From: Parus major
Lineage: Eukaryota; Chordata; Aves; Passeriformes; Paridae
DNA: 64,000 nucleotides
NCBI RefSeq assembly: GCF_001522545.3
Contig: NC_031768.1
Location: 8,019,403 to 8,083,402, forward strand
Reading direction: 5' to 3'
The notes beneath the pieces were generated by a model. That model was not told the DNA's origin, ran no database searches, and saw only the letters and a program-made list of their open reading frames with translations. Of the stretch, positions 33,076 to 44,022 are shown one piece after another. How positions within the stretch are numbered: the stretch's first letter is position 1; each line of letters opens with the position of its first letter. The position numbers and the translations under genes were made by a program.

Positions 33076-36000
33076 TGTTTGTAGCACAAACCCAAACATA
33101 ACCCCAAGCAAGATACTGTGAAGAGAATTAACTCTGTCCCAGATAAAACCAGTGCAATCTTCCCATGTGCCCTCCTGGCCTCGAGGACAGGACCAGAATC
33201 TTGAGCAATGCTTGGTGAAAGACAGAGCATCTCTGACACTGGAGCACTTAATGCCTGACCTGCTCAGGCACAAAAGTCAGCAAATTTGTAAAATCTCATC
33301 CTCCTCTGCAAAAGTGAGGAGCAGTCCCATCCACCCATGTACTGTGAGTTTGGGCATGACCCTTGCTGTGCACAGATCTTTGCTGGCGGTTACCCTTCTT
33401 CAGAGACTTTGGGCAGTCCATGTTCCAGCAGCATTCCTGAAAAAGATGGAACAGGCAAATAGCAGCTACTTGCAGCTGAGAGATGCAGTGAGAACAAGTG
33501 TCTAAGGCTTGCAAGGCAAAACCACACAGCTGAGGATGGTGGCACATGGAGAAGAATGGAGGGGCTACACTGATCTCCACATTTGCAGCAGATGGAGTAA
33601 AAGAGAGGCTGCAGTGGCTCAGGCTGTGGAGCTGTAACTGCAGGGAACAGCCAGAGATGCTCTCTCACATGGATACTAAAATGTATTACAAAATAAAAAA
33701 AGCCCGACATGTTTTTAATGGAAGCAAAATTTGCTGTCCTGTTCCCTTTGCCACAAGCCTCAATAACGTAATGTAAAAAAGGGGGGAAAAAAAAGGGTAT
33801 GATCTCATGCTCAGTGATTTATCTAAAGGGAGTTGCTGAGCTCAGTCCAGCTCTTAGTGGGCAGATCCAGGCTCAGTGAGCATCTGCACACTCCTGACCT
33901 GCTGCTGGTTTCCTCAAGAAAGTCTGGCACTGCTGGCCCAGACCTTCCCCACAGGGGTTTTACTTTCCATTTCAGGGGCAGCAGAGCCAGAGAGATGGAG
34001 ACTGGAGTACTCTTTATTTGTAGAGGCAGCTCTTCCCAGGTGAGGGATTAGACTTACTGCTGGGGTAGTCTTGCTGTGTGGATTTGTGCCAGTGAAGGTT
34101 AGGGCCATGCCTGTAGAGACAATGTATTTCACACATCCAAGGTTCACTTAAAAACAGGTATGAGAAATAGAAGTGATAGGAAATAATGAGCAGGAAAGCC
34201 AGCAAAATAACACTTGAAATACATTTAAACCCACCCCTAAAGGGTTTGTACCCTTAGGACTAGTGAGTCCACCTCAAGAAGTCTTGCACTGATGTGACTT
34301 GTGCTACTTCTTCACCTTTTTTGTCCATTTATCCATTTTTCATACCCAAAGCCCTTTGACTGGGAGGAGAGGCAGCCACAGTGTCAGGGCACAGAGAGAC
34401 AGAAACATGGGTCTGAGAGTGGGCACAGTTCTGTCTCCTGCAGGCAGTGTCCTGCTGGCTGCCACTCTAGGATGGGGATGTCCCTGTGCCTGGAGGAGCA
34501 GCCAGCCCCAGCCACAGTGGAGAACATAATGTGGAAAATATTTCTGTCCCTCTGCCATGTTGGCTGCATGCTGCATATTCATCATCTTTATATTTTCTCT
34601 ACTTTAATCTCCCCCATTTGCATATACACAGGTCCAAATGATAACAATTACCATAAAACAATCGCGTTGTCGCCCTACCAATAAAAATTGCTCTGTTAAT
34701 CAGGAGACTTTCAGAAGCACCATGCCTGAAAGACCTCATTTTAACCTGGCAGGCTGTACAGGGCAGCAGATAAATTAGCCTATATATGATTGCATGCTGA
34801 AATACATTGATTTAAGATTTTTCCCATTCAGGCTGACAACCTGTCTAAATAAGCTCATGGCTGAAGAAGACAGCTTGCAGACATGATGCGAGTGACAGGG
34901 CATTGCAAATACAATGCAGCGCTTCACAGAGCGAGGGAGCAGAATCATCGCAGAGGGGATTAGAGGGACAAAAGAGAGGGTTAAAAATAAACAAAAGCAG
35001 GTACTCCAAACAGCACAGCTCTCAAATTTCACCCCGATTTTCTTCTTCCCTTTCTAATTGCTAAGTCACTACAGGGAAAAAGCAATTACTGATCTGCTGT
35101 CATTCACCACATCATCTTTAGGTCCTCATTAGCAATTCCATGGAGAGTCTCAGCATTTAGCTCCCATCCTGTGATTCTGAGTGTCCTAATCACACCGTGA
35201 TGGTTCAGGGTGCCTGAGGAGCAAACACAGCACCTTAGAAATGGATTGTCAGAAGTGAATGATTGAGATGGGTTCCTGTCACGGTCACTGCCAGTGCTGT
35301 GGGCTCTGCCCGTGCCATTCCCACAAACATTTGCAACAAGAGAAACACTTGAGAAGGACTAAATCCTTTTTGAAAAAGCACCCATGAAGCACACCGTAAA
35401 TCAGCCCTATGTCACAAAGGTTTTAACCATATAGGTTAAACCTCAGTATTTTTCCTCACCAGCAGCACACAATGCCAGGTGAAAGAGCTGACACTACTTG
35501 CAGCATTAGAGCTGATATGAAATAATATGCATATTTTGATACACTGTGTAATACCATCCATATTATAAATATTAAGCAGCTGCTGGATTCTCAGTACAAG
35601 GCAGAGGCAGAGAGATGATTTATGGAGGAGCTTCACTGGAGACTTTACCACCCAGAAAGCTCAGCAGGGCTGAAATTGGGCAAGGTGGGGGTTGAGGCAA
35701 CTGGTGCCTGGGAGCCCCTTGGCCCTGCACGGGCAAGAAGAGCTGGGCTGTGTGAGGACATGCTGCTGGAGCCAGCCACGGTGGAAAGATCCCCTTCTCC
35801 CCCTGCAGTATATCAGCTGGGTCCCAGCTCAGTCTCTGGGAACAGCTTCACTGGAAATCCCCAGAGAAACCGTCTCCCCAGCCTACCAACTCACATTTTG
35901 CACTTTTTTTCCCCACTGAGAGAAGCCTGAGGGACTTTTTGAGTTGCCTCCACTGCACCTCAGCCTGAGGGCCTGCTCACTGCTGGGATAATCCCTGTGC

Positions 36001-38462
36001 TCTGTGGGGCACAAGGGGAAAGCTCAGAGCAGAAGGTGTTTCTCAGGACATGAGGACAAACCTGTGGTTATGGATGATATAATTTCTGGAGTTTTTGAGG
36101 GATGTGCTGTACAGATTTTGCCATTTGGAACCATGTAATATGCTACAGAGAAGTCTGTGGGAAAAGCCTTGTGTGGAAAGGTTTGAGGTCCTCTGACAAC
36201 ATGTGTGATTCCTGTGAAAGCTGTGGCCTTGGCAATAGAGGAAGGGAGTGGAAAGCAGGGGTTTTCTGTGTATTCTGAAACACCAGTGGGGAACCCTTCC
36301 CCTTTGTGTGCAGACATTCCCCACATAGGAGCACATGCTGCACAGGGCTGTGGGACCCCTGAAAGCCTCCTGTGCCCCTGCAGCCTGCATGTTCAACTTC
36401 AGACCCCTCTTACCAGCCATGAGCTGGCTCCTTCCTGCATGGGCTCACGACATAACTGGGCCCCCACTGTCCAGAGACCATGAACTTTTCATCTTCCACC
36501 AACAAGGGGTGGTGACCCACGTGAGGTAATGGGGAAAAACCAATTTAAAAACCGTGCTGCTGGTGCTCTGACTCATTAGGAGTTAGTCATTAGGAGAGCT
36601 GCTGTGCTCAGGAGTCCTCGGTGTGTCCAGCAGGACAGGGAAGAGCTGCTGCAGGTGTGTGGCTATCAGGAGCTTCAGGTGGGCTTTCAACACCCACCTC
36701 CTGCTCCTGCTCGGTTATTGCAGCACACTGACATCTGAGGAGAGTGGGGGATCTGGGAATGCCTCTCTGACACTGTAATTATCATTTATTTGATCATCCC
36801 TCACCTTGGATCCTTATTAAAGCAATTCAGACATGATGCAGTTTTCTCTAGTGGACCAATAAATTAAGGAGACATACATTTTTAGAGTAAGCATTTTAGT
36901 AAACAAACAGCCTTGGGGGGGAAAAAAATCTCTGGGAATCTGATATTGATGAAAAAATAATCTCTGTTCATGGGAAGCTGCTCGTGTCAGACCAGTGAGA
37001 ACTATTCAGCTGCCTGGAAGACAGAGAGAAGGGCTGGTGTGAGGAGCAGAGGGTGCTGTCACAAACACACCCCAGGATTGCTGGGGGAGAAAGGAAACCT
37101 CTGTCATTGTGAGGGATGGCAGTGGGCTGCTCAGAGGTGACCCTCTTCCATTTCCATTTTTCCATTGGAGGTTTAATTACAGCACAAGATGCTGCCCAGT
37201 CATCCTGGGGGACAAGCCTCTTCCTGAAGCCAGGGCTGCAGGTTTGATGTGCAGAGGGAAAAGGCTTACACCCCGTGCTTCAGAAAATACCCAGAATCAA
37301 GGACTCTGCTTCATATTCTGAACTTCTCTTGGTCAGCACTGCGTGTCAGGAGACCCTGTAAAGCCCTGCTGCATGAGTTATCTCTTCTTTGTGTTCAGAG
37401 CACTCCTATCCCATGGAGGACATCCCTCTGATCCCTCCTTCGTTGCTCTGGCCCAGCACAAAAGCATCCTGCTGATGGGAGCAGAGGTGTGGCAGCATGG
37501 TAACTCAAAGAGCATTTCTGCCTGCAGTCACTGGAAATTGGAATTTTTTGTGCACTACAGTTTGTCTGCACTGCTCTTGCGTGTGTCCAGCTTGGGATCC
37601 ACAGGTATTCCTCTGTCTTTAGATGGCTGGTTCACTCCTGCCAGCCTGCACTGGTTTTGCTTCTCTGCAGGACTAGGGGTAGGAGCACATTTACCTTTCT
37701 CTCTGTCCAGGCTGTGCATGGTCCACAGGTTCTTACCAATTCTTCTGCACAGCAATGGAATGCATTAGATCTTTGTACAACCTTTACCTGCACAGGGGTT
37801 AGTTTATGCTGGCTGTCACAGGCTGTGCCTCTTCACATGCCAACTTTTGTGAGTCTGACTTTGAACTTCACATGACCCCCTCGTGTCAAGCCCTTACCTG
37901 CAGCATCTTGATTTTTTACTTTGTCCCTTCTGTCAAGGCACTGTCCTCCTCCCTCTGTGATTTACCTCCCTTTCTTGACAAGCTTTCATTCTTTGTCATG
38001 CAGTAATTCCATGCCTTCCTTTAATCTCTTCCAGAAGGTCTCAGTCCAAACCTTCCTTATAACACAATCTCACAAAAGACTTTGCTCCTAAAATCATGAG
38101 GGCATTTCTGCAGCTGGAAAACTCTTGCCAACCATTCTTCCCTTGCCTACACATGCAGAAAGATGTAGATCCTTTTCCTTAGTTTCCTGTTGACATAACA
38201 CACCCCATGCCAAAGCTTCTGCCATGGATTTTCACAGCTGAGTTAACTGCAAATCATTAGGAACATGGTGTTTGTTGCAAGGGGCAGAAGAGCTCTTTTT
38301 CTGCTCCCAAATGCTTGTGTGTAGCCCTTGATCGTGCCTTTTCCAGACACTCTCTAAGTTTGTAGCATTTTAGTTCCTGCAGGGAGGGTTTGGCTGCATA
38401 AATGGGTTTCTCCTCCATCCCTCCCCAGTTTAAAGCTGTTTCTTGTTGCTGAGGCAAATGCA
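33076..38462. other. Gene-free unique sequence
   Basis: There is no supportable gene. A purine tract (A and G runs) lies at about 33774-33798. A conserved-looking block at 34580-35190 is listed separately. A/T-rich patches at about 35500-35590 and 36770-36960 have similar texture but are short. From about 37380 to 38060 the plus strand is pyrimidine-rich. Confidence 0.5.
34580..35190. promoter_or_regulatory. Candidate conserved noncoding block
   Basis: About 600 bases of high-complexity, A/T-leaning sequence keep several CpGs (for example 'caatcgcgttgtcgcc' near 34660 and 'gatgcgag' near 34885). They include a perfect POU octamer ATTTGCAT at 34616-34623 and many homeodomain cores ('ctaattgc', 'gcaattac', 'attagcaattcc' at 35054-35141). 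Retained CpGs together with motif density make this one of the better enhancer candidates. No repeat is recognised. The call is inference from composition. Confidence 0.42.
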
Positions 38463-38468
38463 GGTCCT
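38463..38468. repeat. Target-site duplication, left copy (GGTCCT)
   Basis: This 6-bp duplication is identical to 38750-38755 and flanks the short LTR exactly at its TG and CA ends. Confidence 0.9.
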
Positions 38469-38749
38469 TGTTGCCCTGAAAATTAAACCCTTCTGATAAT
38501 GTTTTCATAGTTTTAGTTACTTTCCCATGAAAGTTCTATAAACATAAGTGGTTTATCACATTCCTCCTAAGAAACATCTTTTGATGGACGTTTTGCAGGA
38601 CCAGTGTGCTTGGGAAGGTGGTAACTTAATTATCCAATCCCTGGTCATTGTCAAGAATCTATAAATACTGGAGTCAGAGAATAAAGTGGCCTTTTCCTGT
38701 CTAACACAGCAAAACATTTGTGTGAATCATTTTGTGTCCTTTAGCAACA
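38469..38749 (+). mobile_element. Solo LTR of a class II (ERVK/alpharetrovirus-like) endogenous retrovirus
   Basis: This 281-bp element begins TGTTGC and ends GCAACA, a perfect 6-bp inverted terminal repeat, and is flanked by a perfect 6-bp target-site duplication GGTCCT. It has a compact LTR promoter: CCAAT at 38634-38638, TATAAATA at 38660-38667 and AATAAA at 38680-38685, so the polyadenylation signal sits about 20 bases after the TATA box, as in avian alpharetrovirus-type LTRs. The 6-bp duplication fits class II elements. No gag, pol, env or second LTR is present, so it is a solo LTR. The family name is not identified. Confidence 0.9.
38634..38685 (+). promoter_or_regulatory. LTR promoter and polyadenylation signals
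   Basis: CCAAT (38634-38638), TATAAATA (38660-38667) and AATAAA (38680-38685) lie in order inside the short solo LTR. They could still drive or end transcription of flanking DNA on the plus strand; activity is not shown by sequence. Confidence 0.7.
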
Positions 38750-38755
38750 GGTCCT
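38750..38755. repeat. Target-site duplication, right copy (GGTCCT)
   Basis: This is the right-hand partner of the duplication at 38463-38468. It directly follows the terminal GCAACA of the LTR. Confidence 0.9.
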
Positions 38756-41700
38756 AACTCAGGGTCTGCCTGGCAGTGAGTGCCTTTCCTGGGAGTCCAG
38801 ACCAGGGATGTGTCCATAGCTGGATGCTGTGCTCTAAGAAAGTCACTCTGGGGGCTGGTCTGGCTGCTGCTCCTGCAACAACACAGTGCCACTCGTGACT
38901 GGGCTGCCTCTTCTGCATATTCATTAACAACAACGTGAGGAACAGATGGCACCTTCTCCCTTTAGTGCACCGAAATGAAATTTCATATTATTTATTCTCT
39001 GTTCTTTGTTACGAGCAGTTTTAAATTGCATTAGAGGCCTCAGGTTTTGCAGCACTCGTCGTCCCTTATCGTGCAGGGCAGGGAAAACAAACACTGCTGA
39101 GCTCCCTACCCAGTGACTCATTCAGGGGAGAAATTTTACACTGGGGGATTGGATTGGCTCTTGGTCAGCCCACATGCAAGGGCCTGAGCATTCCTTCAGC
39201 TGGAAGGGGTGATAGGGCTGGCAGGGAATGCCAGGATAACAGAGATTTGCTTTGGAGAACTAAACTAAAATAGTCAGGGGACCAAAAAAGGAAAAAAAGA
39301 GAACCAGATTTCAAGGATATAATTAGTCACTAAGATATTTGCATTTTCATGTTCAGTCACACAGGTAGGGGATTAAATGCGCATTAATCATTGAAAAGTC
39401 TCAGGATAAATATTTAGATACATGGAAATGATCTCCAGATTTCTATTCCAAGACAAAATACTTAAGAGGATATTGAGAAATGGCCAATATCCAGAACAGT
39501 TGCTGAGAAATGAGTAAAAGCTAAAGTTCAGTTTTACAACAGGATGTGCTGTTAGCCCTGCAATGCCTGTGAATAACCCCTGGCTTCAGTGGATTTACAG
39601 CCTGACCTGAAGAGTACTCAGGTTTCTGCTTGTCTTCTGCACAGGAGCACCCTTCAGCCTTCTTCATACTCAGCAGAGGTGTGGAAATTTATTTTTGTGT
39701 TTTTGCTTTCACCCAGAATTTTTTGTTTCACCACAAAAACATTTATTTCTACTGAGAATCTCTGGAAACACCCATAGCACCTCCCCACCCACCCCAGAAA
39801 CTTTATATCTGCACTCCCAATGGTAATAAAGTGGGGTTTGCTCCTATTTGACTCTCCATATGGCCATCATTAATTCTGTTATCATTCCTCAGTGCTCTGG
39901 GCACCCTGTTTTCCCAGTCACTTTTATTATATTAGAAAAAGCCTGAGCACTTTGCAGGTAGATAACATATTTCAGCCACTTTGTCCAGCTGCCTTAAGTA
40001 TCACAACACTCCATGGAGTTCAGCCCACTGATTGAAAAGTAAAGAAGGAAGTTTGTTGACATGGTCCAGGAGTAAGGAGCACATTAAACAGAGAAGGGAG
40101 AATAAAAGCCACTTGTTCTGAGTCACAACCCTCTTATCCAGGGCACACAACATTCCCCTGTCCTTACCTGCCAGGGGTACTGCAGGTGTGGGGAAGTTTC
40201 TGTCACACTCCTGTGCTTCCCTACATTGCTGACTTCAGCAGTAGGCTTTGTCCAAAATCTGAGGCGTTTCACACCTGAATTTCACCATTTTAAACACCAC
40301 TTAATTTTAGCTGAGCAGCAAAGCTTTGTCTTTTGTCAATATGTAATAAAGGGTGTTGTTTCCCTGGTTTTTGTTGTGCTTTCCCCACTCCTTTCTCAGT
40401 GGATTTGAAGTCACTGTTAATCTGGTTAAACTGAAGTTGGTTAAAAATCCAGCTAATGAATAAAACTCAGCAGCAGTACACACAGTCTTCCTGGAAGATT
40501 CCTGCACAGTTCTCCCCACCCCAGCTCCAGCCTTCATGTATCAGTGGCAGCCTGTTATCCATGCTGGTATTTGCCCAAAAAGCTGCCCCTGAAGCGAGCA
40601 GGTGTTGAAATGCTCCCACCCTGTAAGGAGGGAAGGTGGCAATTCTCTGCAGGTGTCCAGCCACATGCAGAGGGCTGGGGACACCTGAGCAGGGCTCAGC
40701 TCTCACACAGGAAATGTGCCTGCTCCCCTGGCTCCCTGAGCCCAGCTGGAAAGGGAGACAAAACAGGGCACCAGGTGGCTTTCTCTAAAAGCACAGTCTT
40801 CCTTCTTCCCAAGGAAAAAAAACTCGTCAAAGAGACTTACCTCCCATTCCCAATTTTGGGTCAGCTAGCTAGTGGCCCATCCCAGGGCAACTCCTGCAAC
40901 CAGGAGCATGCCAGACTTCTCCAGAGGGCTCCTCTGGCCTCTGGAACATGGCCCACCACCACCACAGCATCCTCTGCAAGGACTTTTGTCTCTCTCTGTC
41001 CTGAGGAGAAGAGTGGCCAGACCCACAGCCCTGGGAAGTGAATCCTGCAGGCTGATTATCCTGCTCCCAGCCCAGCATCTGCATGGCCGGGGTCACAGTT
41101 TTCCTCTTTTGGTGGTTTCAATTAAAGGTAAAACTTTCCCTGGTTGAAAACAGGTTTTTGCATGTTTTCATTTGTTAGCTGTCACACAGCCAGATCTCAG
41201 GCTTTCATCAAAAGCTCTGTGGCACTTGTTATGCCAGCTAAAGCACCCACTCCAGGAGATGTGTGAGTTTATGGACATTTCAGCCTTCTTTTGATCACTT
41301 CACTCATTTTTTCCTCATTGCTATGAAATAGGTTTGCTTTAACTCTTACCTTGGATATTTTAGAGCATTTTGAAATAACTTTTTGTCAAGAAAAAACACA
41401 TTCTGTAAAAAATATTGTATGAGGTTTCTGACTGAAGTCTCACAAACAGCAGAATAACTCCACCTTGGTCCTGTGAAATGACCTTTGCTTCTAACTGAAA
41501 GAGTAAATCTCATTACTGTGTATTAAGAATGTTTAAAAATCAATAATTTTATAAATAAATGGAAATGAAAAAGGTAAAAGCATAGATCAAATATATCAGA
41601 ATACCAAATAACACCCCAACAAGCAGTGAAAATATTGAGACGGAATCTTCTACGTACTGGTTTATTACACATGATTTTGAATGTATCTGGTTCATCATAG

Positions 41701-42612
41701 TAATGTCTCTAGGTCAGAATCTACCAGCATATTAGAAAACAACAAAAAGAGTTTTAAAAAAGAGGAAGACAACTGAAACCACTTGCAGGTGTTGGATCCA
41801 GTACTCAAGCTGTGGCCCAAGCTGGAGGATGATATTTTTAGCAAGAAGAAAAGTTTGAAAGTGTTTGAACTTCTTAGCTCCCAAGTTTTTAGCCGTACTA
41901 AGCTTTTTCCTTAAAACAAGTATTCACAAATCCTTCCTACCTGATCATCTTCAAACATTTTAAAACTCTTTATAGACTTGATAATCTTGAAAATATAACA
42001 TAACTGATTTCCAAAGTCCTATGGAACATCCCACAGTGCAGAGAAAAAGCCCTTCTCCTACTTTAACTAATCACTAAGCTGTGATTATTAAACCAGGCTC
42101 AAGATTGGGGAGTTTGGGACTGGGAATTCATGGGACTGTTTCATACCATATTATCAATTTTCCATGTAATGACTTCTCCCATGATCCTTTCATCCATGTT
42201 TTTTTGCTGTGTGGTACTATGCTCAAAGCCATAGTGTTTTCTAAATTTTAAATCTTCTCACCTTGCCTGAAACAACTCTTTTTCCCTTTGCTGTTAACTT
42301 GTATTTGTCCTGGAGCTGGAGGTGTCTCCTTCAAAGCTCCCCAGCAGGATCTCAAACTCCCTGCAGCACAACTACCAGGTATCCAGCAGGTCTCCACAGA
42401 TCCAGCACCTCCCTCCTCAATTTTGCGGGTCTCCTCAAAGAAGCTGGACAAAAATGGGCATTTGCATGTTTTCAGCAGCTTTGCACACTGGCTGGAGCAG
42501 CTGTTGCATTGTGGAGCTGAGGATGGACCATGCAGGACCCAGGTTTGCTCAGTGAAGCCTTGCAGGAGGAGGCTGGGGAGCCCCAAGCAGAGACCCTATC
42601 ACAACATCATTA
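38756..42612. other. Gene-free unique sequence
   Basis: There is no supportable gene. A conserved-looking patch is at 39250-39440. The stretch 41290-42240 is distinctly A/T-rich with TATAAATAAATGG-type runs near 41550. An AATAAA at about 39824 is followed by a GT-rich stretch. No mobile element is recognised apart from the CR1 that begins at 42613. Confidence 0.5.
39250..39440. promoter_or_regulatory. Candidate conserved noncoding patch
   Basis: This short A/T-rich patch holds 'aattagtcac', a perfect octamer ATTTGCAT (39337-39344) and 'gcgcattaatcattg' near 39378. It has no recognised repeat. The regulatory reading is inference. Confidence 0.28.
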
Positions 42613-42832
42613 AATCATAGAATGGTTTGGATTGAACTGGACATTCAAAGGCCATCTAGTCCAACTGCAATGAGTAGGGGCCTCTTCAATTAGATGAGGT
42701 TACTCAGAGCCCCTCCAACTTGGCCCTGAATGTTTCCAGGAATGGGGCATCCACCACCTCTCTGGGCAACCTGTTCCAGAGTTTTACCACCCCCACTGTA
42801 AAAAAATCTTTTCCTTATTCTTCATCTGGCCC
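42613..42832 (-). mobile_element. CR1 LINE 3' fragment, antisense
   Basis: The plus strand opens with 'aatcatagaatggtttgg' (42613-42630), the reverse complement of the avian CR1 3' end. It continues through the well-known antisense 3' region ('ccatctagtccaactgc', 'ggcatccaccacctctctgg', 'aacctgttccag'). It is strongly 5'-truncated (about 220 bp remain), contains no coding part, and is better preserved than the copy at 2.3 kb. Confidence 0.95.
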
Positions 42833-43996
42833 TAAGCCTGGCACTGATGGCTGCTACACAGAATTCTGCCCTTTCTAAATACATGAGCTGATTAAAAGTA
42901 ACACCTCTAGTGAGACCTGAAACTCCATCTTGCCCCCAACAGATCAGCGTTAGAGGAGCTGCCCAGCATCTCTGAGCCTTGGAGGGAGGATATGGTGCCT
43001 TCCCCATCAGTCCCTGCCCAAGGAGTCACATTCTGGAAAGTTGCTCCATTTCTGATGTGCTCAGCCTCCTCCCTGGCCCTGCTGCAGCACAGGGACTCAG
43101 CATCTTCAGAAATACCCGAGGTCTGGGCATACAGAGATGGCATGAGAGATGCTCAGCTCAGCTTCTTGGAGTTTTTCTTCCTTTTTTCCATTACTCAGTC
43201 TCAGGAGACTCAACTCATTTCCAGAAGGAATAAATGCATGCCAGGGGGATGCATATAAAGTGTAATGATTAACCATTACAGATAAGACACAAACAGAGCT
43301 GTCTCCAGGTGGGCTGGCAACCAGCAGCATTGCACCCAGCTCTATTCCCATCTGACAGCCATCAGCCAGGGGACAGTGCTGGAGGTCAGGCAGAGGAGCC
43401 CTCCTCACCAAGGTACTTGGGGGGCTGGGTGTGGGGCAGCAGCCTGACAGCCCCAAAGCCAGCCTGCTTTAGCTGTCTGGAGGAAGAAATGCATTCTGCA
43501 GAGGCAGAGAGGGGAGCTCCTGGGTGGTGAGCCTGCTGCAGACAAGGAGAAACTCCTCACAGTCCTGGAAGGGGCAGCAGGAACTAGGGAGATCTGCACT
43601 CAGCCATGGGAGCTTTAGATGTCCACAGGGCACGGGGCAGCCAGGAGGGTCAGAGGGTGCTGCCATTCACTAACCTTTTACAGTCCAACACACACTCTGG
43701 GGGCAAGTCTCCCTTCCTCAGGCACCTTTGGTCCCAGCCTGCCTCTTCCTCTGCCCAGGACACCTGGAGGAGGGTGACAGTGCCAGGCTGTGCCAGCAGC
43801 TGGCAGTGCCCAGCCTGCACCCCAAACAACCCTGTCACCCCACAGCAATTCCTGTGAGTCCCACTTCAATCCACCTCCACACTGCTGGACTGAGGCTCTT
43901 GGAGCTCACTGGGTTTGCACCCCCTTGCAGAGCACTGGGGGCCTGCTCCTCATGGAATTACATCCCATCCTGTGTTAATCAGAGCCCTGCTCACTT
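42833..43996. other. Gene-free unique sequence
   Basis: This is unique, GC-leaning noncoding sequence with overlapping short open frames in several phases and no domain or splice structure that would support a gene. Confidence 0.5.
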
Positions 43997-44022
43997 CACA
44001 CACACACACACACACACACACA
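43997..44022 (+). repeat. (CA)13 microsatellite
   Basis: Thirteen uninterrupted CA units. It is a likely polymorphic dinucleotide microsatellite. Confidence 0.97.
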
